This document shows positions 1 through 6,218 of a stretch of 7,104 nt of DNA, piece after piece. Below the pieces are notes generated by a model. The model saw only the letters and a program-made list of their open reading frames with translations. It ran no database searches and was not told where the DNA came from. The stretch lies in contig JAFYOK010000215.1 in the NCBI GenBank assembly GCA_017560175.1, positions 1-7,104 on the forward strand, in the 5' to 3' direction. A program made the translations under genes and the position numbers. Position 1 is the first letter of the stretch; the number at the start of each line of letters is the position of its first letter. This DNA comes from Clostridia bacterium. GTDB lineage: Bacteria; Bacillota; Clostridia; Oscillospirales; Butyricicoccaceae.

Positions 1-581
1 ATGGACAGACCCTGGAAGCCCATGAATGCGATGGACAGCAGGGAAGCGGCGACGAGGGCGATGGGGAAGCCTGTGAAGCACTTGGGGTACTCGGCATATT
101 CCAGACGCTCACGGATGGATGCAAAGAGGACGATGGCCAGAGTGAAGCCCAGACCGGCAGCAAAGCCATAGATGACCGAACCGATGAAGTTGAGGCCGCT
201 GGAGACGTTGAGGTTGGCAACACCCAGAACGGCGCAGTTGGTGGTGATCAGAGGCAGGTAGATGCCGAGGGATTCATACAGGGCAGGCATCGACTTCTTG
301 AGGAACATTTCGATGAACTGAACGAGGGCCGCGATGATCAGAATGAAAACGACGGTCTGCATATAGGCGTAGGTGTCGCCCAGAAGGTAATCGTTGACGA
401 TGGAGCAGACGGCCGAAGCAACGGTCATAACGAAGGTAACGGCAATGCCCATACCGGTGGCGGTTTCGACATTCTTGGAAACACCGAAGAAGGGGCAGCA
501 GCCGAGGAACTTAACGAAGATGAAGTTCTCGATCAGGATGGCCGACAGGGAAAGGGAAAAATAATAGGTCAGCTGGCTCAT
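1..581 (-). CDS. rnfA: RnfA, membrane subunit of the Rnf ferredoxin:NAD+ oxidoreductase (3' end cut by window edge)
   Basis: This is an integral membrane subunit of the ion-translocating Rnf complex, which couples ferredoxin oxidation by NAD+ to Na+ or H+ export. I read 193 codons from the ATG at 581-579; family members are about 190-195 residues, so only the last codon or few and the stop are missing. The visible C-terminus, AFMGFQGLS, matches the family's AFMGFxGL ending. Family signatures are VKFLGCCPFFGVSK (about residues 23-36), LGIYLPLITTNCAVLG (105-120) and ASIRERLE (154-161). Cys29 and Cys116 correspond to the conserved cysteines that, with the RnfE pair, hold a [2Fe-2S] cluster in the membrane; Cys28 is an additional neighbouring cysteine. 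About six hydrophobic segments are apparent. The start codon directly follows the rnfE stop (no gap), with AAGGAGG inside the rnfE tail as ribosome binding site. rnfB would be expected next, beyond base 1. Confidence 0.95.
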   Translation of the reverse strand, partial: MSQLTYYFSLSLSAILIENFIFVKFLGCCPFFGVSKNVETATGMGIAVTFVMTVASAVCSIVNDYLLGDTYAYMQTVVFILIIAALVQFIEMFLKKSMPALYESLGIYLPLITTNCAVLGVANLNVSSGLNFIGSVIYGFAAGLGFTLAIVLFASIRERLEYAEYPKCFTGFPIALVAASLLSIAFMGFQGLS

Positions 582-1193
582 TTAGTTTTCCTCCTTCTTG
601 CTGTACTTATTGGTGAAATACTGGAATACGGCCATCAGGATGCCCAGGGTCAGGAAGCCGCCTGCAGGCAGGATAATCATGATGACGGGGGTGTAGCTCT
701 CGGTGAAGACGGGAACGCCCAGCAGAGAGCCGGAGCCGATCAGCTCGCGAACGGCGCTGATCAGAGAGATGGCGATGGTGAAACCGACACCCTGGGTCAG
801 ACCGTCGATCAGCGAAGCGATGGGGCCGTTCTTGGAAGCGAAGGCTTCGGCACGGGCCAGGATCAGACAGTTAACGACGATCAGGGGGATAAAGATACCC
901 AGAGATTCCGAAAGCTCGGGCAGCCATGCCTGCATCGACAGGTCGACGATGGTAACGAAGCCGGCGATGACAACGATGAATGCGGCGATACGGATCTGGT
1001 TGGGGATGATCTTACGCAGCAGGGAGATGACCAGGTTGGAACACATCAGAACGATGGTGACTGCCAGACCCATGCCCAGGCCGTTGGCCAGCGTTGTACT
1101 GACCGCCAGGGTCGAGCAAAGACCGATCAGCTGGACGAAGATGGGGTTATTGGTCAGGATGCCTTCTTTGAGCTGCTGTTTGAAGTTGTTCAT
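582..1193 (-). CDS. rnfE: RnfE, membrane subunit of the Rnf complex
   Basis: Integral membrane partner of RnfA; the two are homologous, inverted-topology subunits (NqrD/NqrE type) that together form the membrane core for electron transfer and ion movement. It is 203 residues, within the usual range. Diagnostic stretches are NNPIFVQLIGLCSTLAVS (about 15-32), SLGIFIPLIVVNCLILARAEAFA (97-119) and VRELIGSGSL (148-157). Cys26 and Cys109 are the expected [2Fe-2S] ligands. The family usually has Pro after the first cysteine (GLCPxLAV) and this protein has Ser27, a small deviation. RnfE rather than RnfA is chosen from the RAEAFA motif and the G-rich RE(L/I)IGxG segment. The ATG at 1193 lies 3 bp after the rnfG stop and is served by GAGGAGG embedded in the last rnfG codons, which suggests translational coupling. 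The tail KYSKKEEN is hydrophilic and probably cytoplasmic. Confidence 0.96.
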   Translation of the reverse strand: MNNFKQQLKEGILTNNPIFVQLIGLCSTLAVSTTLANGLGMGLAVTIVLMCSNLVISLLRKIIPNQIRIAAFIVVIAGFVTIVDLSMQAWLPELSESLGIFIPLIVVNCLILARAEAFASKNGPIASLIDGLTQGVGFTIAISLISAVRELIGSGSLLGVPVFTESYTPVIMIILPAGGFLTLGILMAVFQYFTNKYSKKEEN

Positions 1194-1196
1194 AGA

Positions 1197-1766
1197 TTAG
1201 CGTCCCTCCTCTGCAAGTGTAGCGGCGACTTCCAGCGCCTGGTTGACAGCATTGACAACGGCCTTGGAGGTCTTGGTTGCGCTGGTGACAGCCTGGATCT
1301 GACCGGCCTGGGGTGCGTTCTTGACGACCGACAGGACACCGCTCTGACCATTGAACTGGCTCAGCCAGCTTTCCTTCTGGGCATTGGCACCCAGACCGGG
1401 GGTCTCGCTGTGGGCAACGATCTCAACACCCGAAACGGTCAGATCGGAAGTGATGCCGACGACCATGGTGATGGCACCGCCGTAGCCCTTGGGGCTCATG
1501 GAGAAGCACCAGCCTTCGACGGTACCGGAATTGGACGAACCGACATTGACTTCGGTGACCATGGGGGCAGCCGACAGGTCGGGGTAGAGGGTAACAAAGG
1601 TCTCGGCCTCGGGCATGACGCGCTGCATGGAGGCGATCTTCTTTTCCAGATTGGTCTGGGCAATGATATCCTTGGTGGTATCGTTGAAGAAGCCCAGCAG
1701 CAGAGCGACCACCGAAGTGATCAGCAGGAGAACGCCGCCCAGACGGATGTACTGATTATTTTTCAT
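1197..1766 (-). CDS. rnfG: RnfG, covalent-FMN subunit of the Rnf complex
   Basis: A single-span, membrane-anchored flavoprotein of the Rnf complex, 189 residues. An N-terminal hydrophobic helix (about residues 8-27) is followed by an FMN-binding domain on the outer face of the membrane. Family motifs are GYGGAITMVVGI (94-105), AHSETPGLGANA (118-129) and AVTSATKTSKAVVNAVN (159-175). In the family, ApbE/Ftp attaches FMN through a phosphoester to the last Thr of Dxx(S/T)GAT; here that is Thr164. The motif reads QAVTSAT, so the usual Asp is Gln158 and the usual Gly is Ser162. This departs from the RnfD site of the same operon, which keeps the Asp. The ATG at 1766 sits inside the rnfD tail (11-bp overlap) with AAGGAGG about 7 bp upstream. 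Whether the altered site is still flavinylated cannot be told from sequence. Confidence 0.95.
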   Translation of the reverse strand: MKNNQYIRLGGVLLLITSVVALLLGFFNDTTKDIIAQTNLEKKIASMQRVMPEAETFVTLYPDLSAAPMVTEVNVGSSNSGTVEGWCFSMSPKGYGGAITMVVGITSDLTVSGVEIVAHSETPGLGANAQKESWLSQFNGQSGVLSVVKNAPQAGQIQAVTSATKTSKAVVNAVNQALEVAATLAEEGR

Positions 1767-2775
1767 TTGCAGCGCCTCCTTCTGCCTTCTTCAGCTTCTT
1801 TTCCTTGGGGGGAGCGCCAAACTTGCGGGGCATGGTGTACTTTTCGATCAGAGGAACGAAGAGGTTCATGACCAGGATGGCATAGGATACACCTTCGGGA
1901 TAGGTGCCGAAGTAGCGGATGACGATGGTGATGATGCCGCAGCCGACAGCGTAGACATACTGACCCTTGATGGTGATGGGCGAGGTGACATAGTCGGTAG
2001 CCATAAAGACGGCTGCCAGGACCAGACCGCCCGATACCAGCTGGCAGAGCATCCATTCCATGGAAGGATTGCCCTGGGGGAAGAGGAAGGCCAGAACGGC
2101 AACAGTACCCATATAGGTCAGGGGAATGCGGGGGCTGATGACCTTGCGGAAGACCAGGTAAGCAAAACCGGCCAGCAGCGCAAAGGTCGAGATCTCACCG
2201 ATGGTACCGCCGACCATGCCCAGGGCATTCTGCATGACGGAAATATCGGGGAGAACGCCCGACTTCATCTGGGTCAGGGGAGTCGCTGTGGTAACGACAT
2301 CGACGGGGTTGGTGAAGAGGGGCAGGGTTGTGCGGATCTTGGGGGTGACGCCGACCAGACCGGCAAAGGATGCCAGCAGGAAGCCGCGGGATGCCAGAGC
2401 AGGGTTGACAAAATTCTTGCCAATGCCGCCGAACAGCTGCTTGACAACAACGATGGCAAAGAGGTCACCCAGCAGGACGACCAGCATGGGGGTGGAAACG
2501 GGAAGGACGAAAGCCAGCAGAACGCCGGTGACAGCGGCCGAGCCATCATCAATGGTGATGGGCTTATGGGCCAGAAGCTCATAGATCCACTCGAAGAACA
2601 TGCAGCCCAGAGCCGAGATGATGGTCAGGGTCAGTGCGCGGCCGCCGTAAACAAAGGCACCGATGGCCAGGGCAGGCAGGAGCGCGATCAGAACATCCAG
2701 CATGATCTTGGCTGTGGTGTCTTCGGCGCGGATATGGGGCGAGGAGCTGACTTTCAGCTTGGAAAGATCATTCAT
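1756..2775 (-). CDS. rnfD: RnfD, multi-span covalent-FMN membrane subunit of the Rnf complex
   Basis: An integral membrane subunit (NqrB/RnfD family) that carries a covalently bound FMN on the electron path, 339 residues. The sequence has the family's many hydrophobic segments, with DGSAAVTGVLLAFVLP (77-92), GGIGKNFVNPALASRGFLLASF (116-137) and FMATDYVTSPIT (257-268) as recognisable stretches. The FMN attachment motif is DVVTTATPL (159-167), fitting Dxx(S/T)xAT with Thr165 as the predicted flavinylated residue and Asp159 kept. The N-terminus has the characteristic SPHIRAEDTTAKIMLDV, and the C-terminus is a Lys-rich cytoplasmic tail (KEKKLKKAEGG). The ATG at 2775 lies 10 bp after the rnfC stop, preceded by GTGAGG about 9 bp upstream, a weaker ribosome binding site than those of its neighbours. 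Its last codons provide the ribosome binding site and start of rnfG. Confidence 0.96.
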   Translation of the reverse strand: MNDLSKLKVSSSPHIRAEDTTAKIMLDVLIALLPALAIGAFVYGGRALTLTIISALGCMFFEWIYELLAHKPITIDDGSAAVTGVLLAFVLPVSTPMLVVLLGDLFAIVVVKQLFGGIGKNFVNPALASRGFLLASFAGLVGVTPKIRTTLPLFTNPVDVVTTATPLTQMKSGVLPDISVMQNALGMVGGTIGEISTFALLAGFAYLVFRKVISPRIPLTYMGTVAVLAFLFPQGNPSMEWMLCQLVSGGLVLAAVFMATDYVTSPITIKGQYVYAVGCGIITIVIRYFGTYPEGVSYAILVMNLFVPLIEKYTMPRKFGAPPKEKKLKKAEGGAANEK

Positions 2776-2785
2776 AAGTTCAGCC

Positions 2786-4096
2786 TCACTTTCTGTTTGC
2801 GGCCAGGATCTTCTGCTTGGCCAGACGGATGCCCTGGGTCAGCGGCAGCTTGCCGGGGCAGATGTAGGAGCATACACCGCACTCGATGCAGTCGAGGGGC
2901 TGGTAGGTCTTGCACTCATCCATGTTGCCGGCCATGACCGACTGGTAGATGTAGCTGGGGACCAGCTGCATGGGGCAGCTTTCAACGCAGCGGCCGCAGC
3001 GGATGCAGCGGGGATTGCTGATGTGCAGGGGTTCGGTCTCGGCAAAGGCCAGCAGACCGTTGGTGCCCTTGAGGACAGGAACTTCATCGGAATAGATGGC
3101 CATGCCCATCATGGGGCCGCCCAGCAGCAGCTTGGTGGGAGGCTGGGTAAAGCCGCCGCAGTATTCGATCAGATGTTTGATGGGGGTACCGATGCGGACT
3201 TCCAGGTTCTTGGGGTTGGCCATGGCAGGGCCCGAGACCGTGACGATGCGGCGGTGCATGGGCATACCTGTCGAGAACAGGCGATGGATGGAAGCGGCGG
3301 TGTCGGCATTGAAGACGGCGCAGCCGGCGTCGGCAGGCAGCTTGCCCGAGGGGACTTCACGACCGGTCAGCGACTTGATCAGCTGCTTCTCAGCACCCTG
3401 GGGGTACTTGGTGGCCAGGGGGCAGAGTTTGATGGAGCCGTCGGCAGGCAGCAGGGCCTCGATGCCGGGGAAGGTGTTTTCCTTGTTGATCTCCACGCCG
3501 ATCAGCGCCTTCTTGAGGCCGAGGATCTTGAGGATGATCTTGATGCCTTCAACGATCTCGCCGGGGTACTGCAGCAGCAGACGGTGGTCGGAAGTCAGGT
3601 AGGGTTCACACTCAGCGGCATTGATGATGACGGTGTCGACCTTGCCGATGGCCGACGAGAGCTTGATGTGGGTGGGGAAGGCAGCGCCGCCGTGGCCGAC
3701 GATACCGGCCTTGCGGATGCATTCGATCATCTCTTCGGGAGACATTTCCGAATGATCGATGGGCGCGATGGAAGGATCGAGCTCATCCTGGAAATCGTTC
3801 TCGATGACGATGGAGGGCATCATGACACCGCTGGAATGTTCCATGGGACCGATGGACTTAACGGTACCCGAAACGGTGGCATGGATGGGGGCCGAAACAG
3901 GCGCCTGGGACTGTGCGATGGTCTGACCCATGCAGACATGGTCACCGACGGCAACAATGGGCTGGCAGGGGGCACCGATATGCATCGACATAGGCAGGAT
4001 GACAAGTTCGGGAGGGGGGAGCTGTTCGATGGGCTTCTGGTTCGTCAGCGACTTGCTGTCGTCGGGATGAACACCGCCCTTGAAAGTTTGCGACAT
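2786..4096 (-). CDS. rnfC: RnfC, peripheral NADH/FMN and 2x[4Fe-4S] subunit of the Rnf complex
   Basis: The cytoplasmic subunit that exchanges electrons with NAD(H), 436 residues, a normal length for clostridial RnfC. The start FKGGVHP is typical of the family. A NuoF-like nucleotide/FMN-binding core follows: the glycine-rich GIVGHGGAAFPTHIKL (131-146) and NAAECEPYLTSDHRL (159-173), where the ECEPY motif is characteristic. The C-terminal ferredoxin domain has two complete four-cysteine motifs, Cys364-367-370-374 and Cys403-406-409-413, each CxxCxxCxxxCP, binding two [4Fe-4S] clusters. There is no long Ala/Lys-rich C-terminal extension of the enterobacterial RsxC kind. It is the first gene of the operon. 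ATG at 4096 is chosen because AGAGGTGA lies 6-7 bp upstream and because translation begins with the conserved N-terminus. Confidence 0.97.
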   Translation of the reverse strand: MSQTFKGGVHPDDSKSLTNQKPIEQLPPPELVILPMSMHIGAPCQPIVAVGDHVCMGQTIAQSQAPVSAPIHATVSGTVKSIGPMEHSSGVMMPSIVIENDFQDELDPSIAPIDHSEMSPEEMIECIRKAGIVGHGGAAFPTHIKLSSAIGKVDTVIINAAECEPYLTSDHRLLLQYPGEIVEGIKIILKILGLKKALIGVEINKENTFPGIEALLPADGSIKLCPLATKYPQGAEKQLIKSLTGREVPSGKLPADAGCAVFNADTAASIHRLFSTGMPMHRRIVTVSGPAMANPKNLEVRIGTPIKHLIEYCGGFTQPPTKLLLGGPMMGMAIYSDEVPVLKGTNGLLAFAETEPLHISNPRCIRCGRCVESCPMQLVPSYIYQSVMAGNMDECKTYQPLDCIECGVCSYICPGKLPLTQGIRLAKQKILAANRK

Positions 4097-4101
4097 AACT
4101 T

Positions 4102-4107
4102 CACCTC
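4102..4107 (-). promoter_or_regulatory. Ribosome binding site of rnfC
   Basis: On the minus strand AGGTGA stands 5 bp before the ATG at 4096. It supports this start over any upstream start and marks the beginning of the rnf operon's coding part. Confidence 0.7.
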
Positions 4108-4184
4108 TGGTTCAGATTCTATTGGAGAATGGCGGCATGCCTTCAAATGGGCAATCCACGCCATAATAAAAACCAATTATATAA

Positions 4185-4213
4185 ATTATACAACACCGCT
4201 ATTTTAAATACAA
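4185..4213 (-). promoter_or_regulatory. Predicted sigma-A promoter of the rnf operon
   Basis: On the minus strand a perfect -10 box TATAAT (4190-4185) is separated by exactly 17 bp from TTGTAT (4213-4208), which matches four of six positions of the -35 consensus. The transcript would start near 4178, giving a leader of about 80 nt before rnfC. Two 9-bp direct repeats overlap the -35 and -10 boxes. The surrounding DNA is much more AT-rich than the genes. Confidence 0.7.
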
Positions 4214-4216
4214 CAC
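4188..4216. repeat. Pair of 9-bp direct repeats over the rnf promoter
   Basis: ATACAACAC occurs at 4188-4196 and again at 4208-4216, 20 bp apart from start to start, or about two helical turns. One copy overlaps the -10 box and the other the -35 box of the predicted rnf promoter. The spacing would put both copies on the same DNA face, as for a dimeric regulator, but the shared bases may also simply reflect similar TTGTAT-type promoter words. Confidence 0.5.
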
Positions 4217-4263
4217 TTCAAACGCACTTTCTGACCGTTTTTGTCGTGGTTTTTTGGAAAATC

Positions 4264-4281
4264 CCGTTAAAAAACTAACAA
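4264..4281. promoter_or_regulatory. Candidate Rex (NADH/NAD+ sensor) operator
   Basis: The 18-mer CCGTTAAAAAACTAACAA matches 11 of the 14 defined positions of the Rex-type palindrome TTGTTAA-N4-TTAACAA; the mismatches are the first two bases and the first base of the right half. It lies in the divergent promoter region, about 50 bp upstream of the rnfC -35 box and 30 bp upstream of the -35 box of the M3 peptidase gene. Control of a ferredoxin:NAD+ oxidoreductase by a redox sensor would be logical. However, the position is upstream of, not over, either promoter, and AT-rich DNA gives chance matches. Confidence 0.35.
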
Positions 4282-4310
4282 AACTGTAAGAAATCAGCAG
4301 TAGTTTCGGT

Positions 4311-4340
4311 TTGACAGGGTATAGTGGAAAGGTATATTAT
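4311..4340 (+). promoter_or_regulatory. Predicted sigma-A promoter of the M3 peptidase gene
   Basis: A perfect -35 box TTGACA (4311-4316) is followed by two overlapping -10 candidates: TATATT at 4333-4338 (16-bp spacer) and TATTAT at 4335-4340 (18-bp spacer), each one base from consensus. Transcription would start around 4345-4348, giving a leader of roughly 45 nt. It diverges from the rnf promoter, with about 100 bp between the two -35 boxes. Confidence 0.65.
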
Positions 4341-4380
4341 AGAATACAATAGAAATCATATACAATTAAAATAAAACCAA

Positions 4381-4385
4381 AGGAG
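4381..4385 (+). promoter_or_regulatory. Ribosome binding site of the M3 peptidase gene
   Basis: AGGAG, within the purine-rich run AAAGGAGAAGGAAA, lies 7 bp before the ATG at 4393 and fixes this start. Confidence 0.8.
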
Positions 4386-4392
4386 AAGGAAA

Positions 4393-6093
4393 ATGCGTAT
4401 CAACGAGATTGCTTATACACGACTGGATGTACCTGCCGCGCTTTCGTCGGTTGTGGAGCTGACTGCCCGTATGGCGGCGGCTGTTTCTGCCGAGGAAGCT
4501 GTACAGGTCCTCCTCGATTATTCCAAGCTGGAGCGCAGCGTCATGTCGACCCTGGCGCTGTCGGCCATCCGTGCCAGCCAGAATACCGCCGATGAGTTCT
4601 ATGAAGCCGAAGAGCAGTATTATGCCGAAGCCACACCCCCTCTGATGGAGAAACTCAACGGCCTCTATAAGGCCATGCTGGAAAGCCCCTACCGTCCTCA
4701 GATGGAGGAACGTTTCGGCAAGGTCGCCTTCATCAATGCCGAGATCGCCCTCAAGACCATTTCTCCCGAAATCCTGGGCATGATGCAGGAAGAGAGCCTG
4801 CTGGAGATCGAGTATCAGAAGGTACAGGGCGCGCTGACCGTCGAGTTCCGCGGCGAGACCTATCCCGTCACCAAGATGGGCAAGTTCAAGACCGACAGCG
4901 ACCGTCAGACCCGTAAGGAGGCCTATGAGGCCGAAGGCCGTGCCTACCTGGCCCACAAGGAAGAATACGATTCCATTTATAACAAGATGGTCGATGTCCG
5001 TACCCGTATGGCACGCACACTGGGCCATCCCAACTTCACCCCTCTGGGTTATCTGCGCATGACCCGCAACAGCTACGATCCTGCCATGGTGGAGAACTTC
5101 CGCAATCAGGTCAAGCGTGATATCGTTCCTCTGGTCTGCAAGCTCAAGCAGCAGCAGGCCGCTCGCCTGGGTCTGGATAAGATCAGCTTCTACGATGACG
5201 GCATCATGACTCTGGAAGGCAATCCCAAGCCCATTCTGGAGGATGAAGAGCTTTACAAGGCCGGTCTGTCCTTCTATCGTGAACTGGATCCCAAGGCGGC
5301 TGCCATGATCAACAGCATGGACGAACTGGGTGCGTTCGACCTCTATTCCCGCGAAAATAAGATGTCGGGCGGCTACTGCTCGACCCTGCCCAACCTCAAG
5401 ACACCTTTCATCTTTGCCAACTTCAACGGTACTGCCGGTGATGTTGAAGTCTTTACCCACGAAGGCGGCCATGCTTTTGCGGCTGCACTGATGCTGGAAG
5501 ATGACGAGATGCTGGGTCTCAGCGAGCCTACATTGGAGAGCTGCGAAGTCCATTCCATGTCGATGGAGTTCCTGGCATGGCCCTATCTGGAGCGCTTCTA
5601 TGGCGATAAGACCGAAGCGGCCAAGCTGATCCATCTGATCGGTGCCCTGGAGTTCCTGCCCTATGGCTGCATGGTCGATGAGTTCCAGCACATCATTTAC
5701 GACAATCCCGAACTGACCGAGCAGCAGCGCCACGAAAAGTGGGCTGAGCTGGAGAAGGTCTATCGTCCCTGGATCGACTTTGAAGATCTGCCTTTCTGGT
5801 CGGAAGGCCGCACATGGCAGCGCCAGCTCCACATCTACACCAATCCTTTCTACTATATCGACTACTGCCTGGCGCAGACCGTTGCGCTGGAGGTCTTTGG
5901 CATCATGACCCAGCAGAGCTGGCAGGATGCATGGAAGCATTATATGGCCTATACCGAGCAGGGCGGCAGCGAGACCTTTGTCGGTCTGGTACGCAATGCC
6001 GGTCTCCGCGTCCCCTTCGATGACGGCGCACTTGAGGGATCGGTCAAGGCAGCAGAAGAATATATTGAGAAGAATAAGGATCTGCTGAAGTAG
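4393..6093 (+). CDS. M3 family zinc oligoendopeptidase (clostridial, non-PepF type)
   Basis: A cytoplasmic metallopeptidase that cuts short peptides, probably completing the breakdown of imported or turnover peptides. It is 566 residues, with no signal peptide or membrane span. The zinc site is HEGGH (356-360, the HExxH motif), with Glu357 as the catalytic base and Glu385 in the downstream ESCEVHS segment as the likely third ligand, 25 residues on as in M3 enzymes. The Tyr-rich NPFYYIDYCLAQ (484-495) matches the substrate-binding loop near the C-terminus of the family. The helical N-terminal half, with YPVTKMGKFKTDSDRQTRKEAY (157-178), fits M3. The length and motifs point to the roughly 550-residue M3 subfamily distinct from PepF, so I give no symbol. 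ATG at 4393 is supported by AGGAG 7 bp upstream. It appears to be monocistronic, followed by hairpins. Its last 23 codons recur in diverged form at 6220-6291. Confidence 0.93.
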   Translation: MRINEIAYTRLDVPAALSSVVELTARMAAAVSAEEAVQVLLDYSKLERSVMSTLALSAIRASQNTADEFYEAEEQYYAEATPPLMEKLNGLYKAMLESPYRPQMEERFGKVAFINAEIALKTISPEILGMMQEESLLEIEYQKVQGALTVEFRGETYPVTKMGKFKTDSDRQTRKEAYEAEGRAYLAHKEEYDSIYNKMVDVRTRMARTLGHPNFTPLGYLRMTRNSYDPAMVENFRNQVKRDIVPLVCKLKQQQAARLGLDKISFYDDGIMTLEGNPKPILEDEELYKAGLSFYRELDPKAAAMINSMDELGAFDLYSRENKMSGGYCSTLPNLKTPFIFANFNGTAGDVEVFTHEGGHAFAAALMLEDDEMLGLSEPTLESCEVHSMSMEFLAWPYLERFYGDKTEAAKLIHLIGALEFLPYGCMVDEFQHIIYDNPELTEQQRHEKWAELEKVYRPWIDFEDLPFWSEGRTWQRQLHIYTNPFYYIDYCLAQTVALEVFGIMTQQSWQDAWKHYMAYTEQGGSETFVGLVRNAGLRVPFDDGALEGSVKAAEEYIEKNKDLLK

Positions 6094-6116
6094 TATCTGC
6101 GCGCCGTCAGCGAAGA

Positions 6117-6147
6117 ACACCGCCGGTAGAATGGCGGTGTCGATTTT
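6117..6147 (+). terminator. Possible intrinsic terminator of the M3 peptidase gene
   Basis: ACACCGCC (6117-6124) pairs with GGCGGTGT (6133-6140) around an 8-nt loop, followed by CGATTTT. The GC-rich 8-bp stem, 23 bases after the stop codon, is well placed for termination. The U-tract is short and begins three bases after the stem, so efficiency is doubtful. It is also the first hairpin of the larger structured element. Confidence 0.45.
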
Positions 6148-6171
6148 GAGCCGATTTATTCGGCCAAAATC
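6142..6171. repeat. Bulged 12-bp inverted repeat
   Basis: GATTTTGAGCCGA (6142-6154) and TCGGCCAAAATC (6160-6171) pair over 12 bp, with a single bulged A at 6149 and a 5-nt loop TTTAT. The AT-rich outer and GC-rich inner halves read similarly from both strands. This is the second hairpin of the structured element. Confidence 0.6.
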
Positions 6172-6189
6172 TATTAAACTGTACGGGGA

Positions 6190-6216
6190 CCCTGCGAAAT
6201 GGAACATTTCGTGGGG
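6190..6216. repeat. 12-bp inverted repeat with 3-nt loop
   Basis: CCCTGCGAAATG (6190-6201) and CATTTCGTGGGG (6205-6216) form a 12-bp stem, including two G-U pairs in the plus-strand RNA, closed by GAA. It is the third hairpin of the structured element and directly precedes the peptidase tail remnant. Confidence 0.6.
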
Positions 6217-6218
6217 AA

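Noticed and set aside
1..4096. Deciding whether this Rnf pumps Na+ or H+
   Set aside because: I know no residue in these subunits that reliably separates the two from sequence alone, and RnfB is outside the window.
4097..4164. Leader ORF on the minus strand beginning with ATG at 4164 ahead of rnfC
   Set aside because: It has no ribosome binding site, runs out of frame into rnfC, and has no attenuator-like codon pattern.
2663..4207. 514-codon open frame on the plus strand opposite rnfC and rnfD
   Set aside because: Its Asp/Gly/His-rich, repetitive composition is typical of the antisense of a biased coding strand; rnfC and rnfD are certain from their motifs.
4097..4392. Riboswitch or small RNA gene in the divergent intergenic region
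   Set aside because: Apart from the two promoters, the direct repeats and the Rex-like palindrome I see no stable hairpin with a U-tract or known aptamer core.
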